From the NCBI GenBank assembly GCA_018897395.1, contig JAHIKV010000279.1, positions 1 to 23,635 of the forward strand: DNA of 23,635 nucleotides, read 5' to 3'. The notes under the pieces were generated by a model. The model saw only the letters and a program-made list of their open reading frames with translations, made no database searches and had not been told where the DNA came from. The translations under genes were made by a program, and so were the position numbers. Source of the DNA: Planctomycetota bacterium (GTDB lineage: Bacteria; Planctomycetota; Planctomycetia; Pirellulales; Thermoguttaceae). Shown here in pieces: positions 19,480-23,635 of this stretch; the first letter of the stretch is position 1; every line of letters starts with the position of its first letter.

Positions 19480-20532
19480 CTATCCGAGAATTCGCCTAAT
19501 AATTGAGTCCTGGGAAAGTGCAGCCACTAACCTCTCAACGATCTTTTTGCGTCGCGGGAGTGCATCGTCTGATAGTATACGCGACGAAGCCGCGATGATT
19601 TTTTCACACAATTTCTTGCGAATGACCTCGATGTTATCAACGCCAGTTCCAGTCATGATGGCGTCAATGTCATCCCAAAGCATATTATCCTGTTTGAGAG
19701 CGTCGGCAAAACGACCAGAAATCTTATCCACAAATCTCTCTCCGTCAATCACATCAGATGCACGTCTTGAAAATTGTGTGGTGCGAGGGACTATCTTATG
19801 CCGCTTGATGTGATCAAATATCTCTTGGGGCGAATATTGGGCCAAGGCTTTCACGGCTTCCAATTCCTTAACTCCCTCGCTAATCTTTTGGGTGGCGATA
19901 TTGACGAAGACACTATGAAGTAACTCGCTTGCCGCTTTGCGCGCGGTATCCTTTCCGTAGTGTTCATTCCACTCCTGCGTTCCCACACGACTGTACATAC
20001 TGCCTACTAGCCAGCCCAGCTTCGCTTGAAATGGTTCTTTGAGTTGAGCAACCTTTGCGGCCAAACATTTGTCGTAATGCTCAATTCTCAGCGCAACAGA
20101 AAGTGCGAGAAACGCACAATTCATTCCTGAAATACTCGAATCGATATCTTCGTGTAAGTAGAAGTAGCTTGATTCGTTGTTGTCGAGCAAGCTCTCCGTG
20201 AACAAGACCAATTCGTCGAATACCCGTGAAGACACGACATTTACAGGTTCTTGCCACCAATCCTGAAGTTCCCGTGCTTTCTGGCGTATAGCCTCATCTA
20301 CAGGCCGTACAGCAGCAATAGTCACGTAATGGGCCGATGTAAGGTTATCCTCTCTGCGCACCAAATCGCAGGATTGAGTAAGAACCAAGAAGTACCGATA
20401 GCTGGGGTGAACGGCGTAATGGGGGTGGTACTTGGCGAGCACGTCTAGTAAATCAGGGTGCTTACATAATACATCACCTTGACATAGCCGGTCTTTGAAC
20501 GGCTTATCCGCGTAGACATAATGCTCGCTCAT
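19480..20532 (-). CDS. Unrecognised 350-aa protein, third gene of the accessory operon
   Basis: I do not recognise this protein. It begins MSEHYVYADKP and has a compact N-terminal part with YFLVLTQSCDLVRRED, a strand plus a Q-S-C-D-L motif seen in scattered uncharacterised proteins of accessory islands. Then come helical segments (LHEDIDSSISGMNCAFLALS, AAKVAQLKEPFQAKLGW) and a long Lys/Glu/Ile-rich helical C-terminus. No transmembrane helix or nucleotide-binding motif is seen. The gene is clearly more AT-rich than its neighbours. It begins 20 bp after the 89-aa gene on the same strand. Cys and Asp of the QSCDL motif could be functional, but this is a guess. Confidence 0.75.
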   Translation of the reverse strand: MSEHYVYADKPFKDRLCQGDVLCKHPDLLDVLAKYHPHYAVHPSYRYFLVLTQSCDLVRREDNLTSAHYVTIAAVRPVDEAIRQKARELQDWWQEPVNVVSSRVFDELVLFTESLLDNNESSYFYLHEDIDSSISGMNCAFLALSVALRIEHYDKCLAAKVAQLKEPFQAKLGWLVGSMYSRVGTQEWNEHYGKDTARKAASELLHSVFVNIATQKISEGVKELEAVKALAQYSPQEIFDHIKRHKIVPRTTQFSRRASDVIDGERFVDKISGRFADALKQDNMLWDDIDAIMTGTGVDNIEVIRKKLCEKIIAASSRILSDDALPRRKKIVERLVAALSQDSIIRRILG

Positions 20533-20552
20533 TTGCGTCCGTCCAAGACCAT

Positions 20553-20822
20553 CTAGTCGGCACCACCGAGTCGCCGGATAACGGCATTCAGTTCCCTAAT
20601 GCGGGAGCGTTCGGCAAGAAGTTTTGCGTCAATTAAAAACTTTATTTCTGACGGCATATCATCAACGGTCATCCGCACAATTTTCACGTCTTGGGGTGGC
20701 TGTCCCGGTGTTGATTCACCTGGAATTCGGACCGATGTCTCGGGGTCGAGTGCTGAATATAGTGATTGGTCAACCGGTACGTTCGCCGTCGCTGATCCAT
20801 CCACCGATTTGCATGCAGTCAT
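20553..20822 (-). CDS. Unrecognised 89-aa protein, middle gene of the accessory operon
   Basis: A small protein with a disordered Pro/Ser/Gly-rich first half (SVRIPGESTPGQPPQDVKIVR) and a helical C-terminus (DAKLLAERSRIRELNAVIRRL), suggesting a flexible linker plus a protein-binding helix. The ATG overlaps the stop of the upstream 208-aa gene by four bases (ATGA), so it is made together with it. A coupling or adaptor role is conceivable, but nothing proves it. Confidence 0.7.
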   Translation of the reverse strand: MTACKSVDGSATANVPVDQSLYSALDPETSVRIPGESTPGQPPQDVKIVRMTVDDMPSEIKFLIDAKLLAERSRIRELNAVIRRLGGAD

Positions 20823-21445
20823 GGTTTTTCATCCTCTTCGATGCGAAGTGCATATACTTCGGCAAGAAGTTCTTTGCACTCTTGATGGTAAACAACGACA
20901 TTATTGTTAATCGCGCTGCTTGCTTCCGACGCAGAGGCAACGTCATTATGGAAATTTGCGTGTATCTCGACCTCCTTGGAATCAAAAGATAGTTTGAGGT
21001 TTAGGACTTTCTTGTCGCGCGTCAATTGACGTGCAAGAGTGCGTGTTCCGATGTCCCACCTCGAGAGCCCAATATCAGCATCGTCTCCGAAGTTGAACAA
21101 CTTCAACAACTGCTCGCTTGGAGTTGCCTCAACGAAACCAAAGTTTACACCCACGGCAGACACGGGGGTAATTGGAAGCTTATCGAGGGCAGTAACGGCC
21201 ATATGTTCCATCTTCTGAATACACTCGATAGTCGGCTTTCTTGCCTGTACAATAAGTTTTTCGTCCTCAACGAACAAAGCAAGCTCGTCCGTCCGATAGA
21301 TCAAAGGCGCAATCGGCATTATCGGTACAAGCTTCTGTATTTTGCTCACTCCGAAAAGATGCTCGCTAACCCACGTGGGCATGAAAATCATTCGGTTCCA
21401 GCAACCGACAAGAACAATAGACCAAGCGTCCTGCTTTGGTTTCAT
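20819..21445 (-). CDS. Unrecognised 208-aa protein, first gene of the accessory operon
   Basis: It begins MKPKQDAWSIVLVGCWNRMIF at ATG 21445, preceded by GGGAG in a good position; a GTG 12 bases upstream is less likely. The N-terminal half is beta-rich (IVLVGCWNRMIFMP, LIYRTDELALFVEDEKLIVQAR) and the C-terminal half mixes strands and helices (VNFGFVEATPSEQL, KVLNLKLSFDSKEVEIHANFHND). The general layout recalls a class of single-copy accessory proteins around 200-250 aa, but I cannot name a family. Low GC and the coupling with two other orphan genes point to an acquired module. Confidence 0.72.
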   Translation of the reverse strand: MKPKQDAWSIVLVGCWNRMIFMPTWVSEHLFGVSKIQKLVPIMPIAPLIYRTDELALFVEDEKLIVQARKPTIECIQKMEHMAVTALDKLPITPVSAVGVNFGFVEATPSEQLLKLFNFGDDADIGLSRWDIGTRTLARQLTRDKKVLNLKLSFDSKEVEIHANFHNDVASASEASSAINNNVVVYHQECKELLAEVYALRIEEDEKP

Positions 21446-21902
21446 GCTTACTCCCACTTACCGATGATTTGAGGTGGGGCAAGCTGCGAATAGGCCAACC
21501 TGCCCGAACTCAATTTCTGATGTAATACGCGTAAGACATTCGCCCCAACAGATCAAACCTCAATCCATTCAGTGTACAGCACAGTGAAAGCGGCTGCAAT
21601 GCTTCCAGCACGACAGACGGTTTCTTCCTCCTACACTTTCATTCGACGCAACTAGTTGTAGAACTTGACTTTGCATACTGTCGTGAGGTTTTTTTCGACG
21701 AAAATTGACGTCCAATTATTCTGATCTCGTTCGATGACTTCTTCATGTGTCATGGCTAGGACTATGGGCTGAGCAGGACTGGTTTCACTGCTAATAGCTT
21801 TAGGCTGGATGAAGACTAGCTAACGGGAACGAATGAAAAACGGGACCGGAAAAGTGGACGCAATTCTTTCCTCTCTTTTGGCACCGTCCACTTCTGGGAA
21901 CG
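21446..21902. other. AT-rich intergenic region upstream of the accessory operon
   Basis: No gene is supported. The region must hold the promoter of the three-gene minus-strand operon, but no clear -35/-10 pair stands out. At its right end AAGTGGACG (21852-21860) and CGTCCACTT (21885-21893) form a 9-bp stem just beyond the DUF433 stop, possibly acting as a transcription end for DUF433. Confidence 0.5.
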
Positions 21903-22151
21903 CTACTTGCACTCCACGGCCAGCGGCATGAAGGCGGTATCCCCCAAAGACTTGGTGGCAAACAAGAGACACGCCTGAACGTCTTCGGCCGTTAGACCTT
22001 GGTATTCCTCCAGAATCTCCGTCGTGGTCGCGCCGTGGGCCAGAAGATTGAGGATGTAATCCACGGTCAGGCGCGTCCCCTTGATGACCGGCTTCCCGAC
22101 CATAACCTTGGGATCTAAAACTACTCGCTCCAACAAGTGTTCGTCTTTCAT
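21903..22151 (-). CDS. DUF433 antitoxin-like protein, without a visible toxin
   Basis: An 82-aa DUF433 protein: RVVLDPKVMVGKPVIKGTRLTVDYILNLLAHGATTTEIL..Y.GLT.EDVQACL is the complete family pattern, with a winged-helix-like DNA-binding part. DUF433 genes usually precede a DUF5615 PIN-like toxin gene on the same strand. Here the space after its stop holds only a hairpin and non-coding sequence, so the gene appears orphaned. ATG 22151 has GGAGG 5 nt upstream; the frame extends 7 codons further up without support. Confidence 0.83.
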   Translation of the reverse strand: MKDEHLLERVVLDPKVMVGKPVIKGTRLTVDYILNLLAHGATTTEILEEYQGLTAEDVQACLLFATKSLGDTAFMPLAVECK

Positions 22152-22232
22152 ATTGCCTCCTTCATCACCCAAACAGCATTGTACGTCGGGGGCAACGACT
22201 TGCCAATGGCGGCGGCGCCAGCCGCGGGCAAG

Positions 22233-23414
22233 TTACCCCGACGCCCCGGCCGGTTCGAGAACGACGGGACTATCGACGGCCGGCGGGGCGGCGCGACTGG
22301 GATCGCCCGACGGGACAGTCTCTTTGGCTCGCCGCAGCCGCCGCCAGACGTGCCGGTAGGCGAACATGGCCGCGCGGCCCAAAAGCCGCCGCGGCGCCAA
22401 CACAAGCCGGCCGACGCCGTAGGTCGCCGGACGCCACCGGGATAGCGAATGGTTCAATGGTCCGACAAAATCCAACGCACTGGTTTGACCGTCGCCGTGG
22501 AGTTGTGCCAGGATGTGGTGGAAGAGGAGTTGCCCCGGACTGAAGGCGGCAAAACTAGGATCGTAGCCGATCTTGTGGGCGAAATAGACGCCCTTGGCGC
22601 GGAATCCGTACACGAAGGCCAACATCCGGCCGTCCAATCGCAGCGCGGCCGTCTCCAACTGACTCCAGCGGGCCAATTGCTCGGCCTGGCCGACGAAGAA
22701 CCGGAACATCCCCGGCGTGCGGAGCACCGAGGAGCCGCCCGCGCCTTTCCAGCCGAGGTCCTCGACCTCGAATGCCTCGTCCAGCCACGGCTCGACCTCG
22801 GAAGGATCGAGTTGGGAGTTCATCTCGAATCGCACTTCCCCTTCACATTCCAGCCGCCGCGCGGCCCGATTCATCGCCTGTCGATGGTTTTTCGGCAACC
22901 GCTTCTGGTAGAGGCTCCAAGAGCCGTCGATTTCCACGCGGCCGACGCGGTATCGTTCGTGATAGTTGGCGGGGAGATCGGCCCGCTCGCACGCCCTGAG
23001 CAGCGCCTGCCAGCGCGGCGTTTCGGGCACGGCGTCGTTGAGCCACAGCAATTGCCAGGGGAGCCGGGCGGCCGCCGCCAGAAGCACGTCCATCGCGGCG
23101 TCCACCTCGGCAGTCGCGTCGCAGAGCAACTCGCCGCAGGGCGACCAGGCGTTGCAGGGGAGTCCGCCCGCGGGTATCAGCCATCCGACCCGGCTCGAAA
23201 CCAGCGGCAGGGCGGCGATCCAGCGCCCCGCTTGGGCGACCACCAGGGCATGAAAATCGGCCCGCGGCCGGAAGTGCTCGACCCATTGAGCCAGCGATGC
23301 GGCCCGCGCCGGAGGCAGCGCCACGTCGCTCCGCCACCAGAGGTCGTCCCAGGCGGCCGCGTTGCTGCGCAAATCCTCGACGGAAGTGATGTGGATCGCG
23401 TACAGGTGGTCCAC
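22233..23414 (-). CDS. Second GNAT-fold acetyltransferase, CelD/FemAB-like
   Basis: A 393-aa relative of the 14664 gene product. It shares the layout with a middle block SLYQKRLPKNHRQAMNRAAR (the counterpart of LSKNLRRDVRRLERDL), a FRAKGVYFAHKIGYDPSFAAFSPGQLL core, and the ending LDFVGPLNHSLSRWRPATYG. It probably acylates an envelope sugar or carrier. The start is GTG 23414 because AAGGAG (plus-strand 23423-23428) lies 8 nt upstream and the conserved part begins there. The frame stays open to 23510, but those codons run through a hairpin pair. The last 35 residues are Arg/Ala/Pro-rich and poorly structured. Confidence 0.82.
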   Translation of the reverse strand: MDHLYAIHITSVEDLRSNAAAWDDLWWRSDVALPPARAASLAQWVEHFRPRADFHALVVAQAGRWIAALPLVSSRVGWLIPAGGLPCNAWSPCGELLCDATAEVDAAMDVLLAAAARLPWQLLWLNDAVPETPRWQALLRACERADLPANYHERYRVGRVEIDGSWSLYQKRLPKNHRQAMNRAARRLECEGEVRFEMNSQLDPSEVEPWLDEAFEVEDLGWKGAGGSSVLRTPGMFRFFVGQAEQLARWSQLETAALRLDGRMLAFVYGFRAKGVYFAHKIGYDPSFAAFSPGQLLFHHILAQLHGDGQTSALDFVGPLNHSLSRWRPATYGVGRLVLAPRRLLGRAAMFAYRHVWRRLRRAKETVPSGDPSRAAPPAVDSPVVLEPAGASG

Positions 23415-23422
23415 GGGAAAGA

Positions 23423-23428
23423 CTCCTT
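23423..23428 (-). promoter_or_regulatory. Ribosome binding site deciding the GTG start of the second acetyltransferase
   Basis: AAGGAG on the minus strand, 8 nt before GTG 23414. It argues against the longer open frame that begins inside the repeat. Confidence 0.75.
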
Positions 23429-23441
23429 CGGAACAAGCGTA

Positions 23442-23520
23442 TTTAGCCCCGGGTGAATACACCCGGGGCAAGCGGATTTTCGCGGTCAACTCGACCCGCC
23501 GTGTATTCACGGCGGGCTAA
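23442..23520. repeat. REPIN-like inverted pair of TTTAGCC/GGCTAA hairpins
   Basis: Left half: TTTAGCC (23442-23448) overlapping a 10-bp stem GCCCCGGGTG/CACCCGGGGC (23446-23469) with loop AATA. Right half: CCCGCCGTG/CACGGCGGG (23495-23516), loop TATT, ending GGGCTAA (23514-23520). The two halves are inverted relative to each other. It lies in the leader of the second acetyltransferase. Confidence 0.7.
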
Positions 23521-23635
23521 CCCAAGTTACGGTGCTGTGTAAGATTTGGGGTCGGTTTTCTTGAAAAAGCGACGTAAGTTCAATGGTTTCGGACGGTCGG
23601 CGGCGGAAAGTCGATGTAGTGGAAATTCCGAATCG
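23521..23635. other. Right edge, no feature seen
   Basis: The final bases show no gene, hairpin or repeat that could be supported. Confidence 0.5.

Noticed and set aside
23415..23510. N-terminal 32-residue extension of the second acetyltransferase
   Set aside because: It translates the REPIN-like hairpins; a good AAGGAG places the start at GTG 23414.

Overview
The window looks like a chromosomal segment from a GC-rich planctomycete, probably of the Pirellulales type. This is an inference from several things together: an EF-G paralogue, a sulfatase-fold protein, an exopolysaccharide gene set, many small Uma2/DUF4160/DUF2442/DUF4258/DUF2283/DUF433 genes, and heavily repeat-loaded gene borders. 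No rRNA, tRNA, CRISPR array or transposase gene is visible.

Layout. Position 1 to about 138 is the 3' end (domains V and VI) of a group II intron whose body lies left of the window. An OmpA-like lipoprotein follows, then a small frameshifted gene and an EpsC-type serine O-acetyltransferase. From 2.6 to 5.4 kb lie accessory genes: Uma2, a DUF4160/DUF2442 pair behind a near-consensus promoter, an unrecognised 263-aa protein, and a DUF104-HicB-like fusion with its 97-aa partner. From 5.5 to 9.7 kb, on the minus strand, are an EF-G-like GTPase, a small membrane-anchored protein and a degenerate sulfatase-fold protein. A DUF4258 toxin-like pair follows.

From 10.4 to 18.5 kb lies a loose polysaccharide block: O-antigen ligase/polymerase, Wzz-like chain-length protein (opposite strand), CelD/FemAB-like acetyltransferase, polysaccharide deacetylase and a Wzx/MurJ-type flippase. 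A second acetyltransferase of the same fold closes the window at 22.2-23.4 kb. Together these could modify, flip, polymerise and size an envelope polysaccharide, but no glycosyltransferase is present, so the set is incomplete here. Between 19.5 and 21.4 kb is an AT-rich three-gene minus-strand operon of unrecognised proteins, the best candidate for an undescribed system.

The most striking non-coding signal is at the gene borders. Degenerate tandem heptamers of different sequence overlap or directly follow the stop codons of several unrelated genes, often beside hairpins flanked by TTTAGCC/GGCTAAA that are single or in inverted (REPIN-like) pairs. One 79-bp palindromic element sits in frame inside the sulfatase-fold gene, with an apparent 8-bp flanking duplication, so that exactly 27 codons are added.
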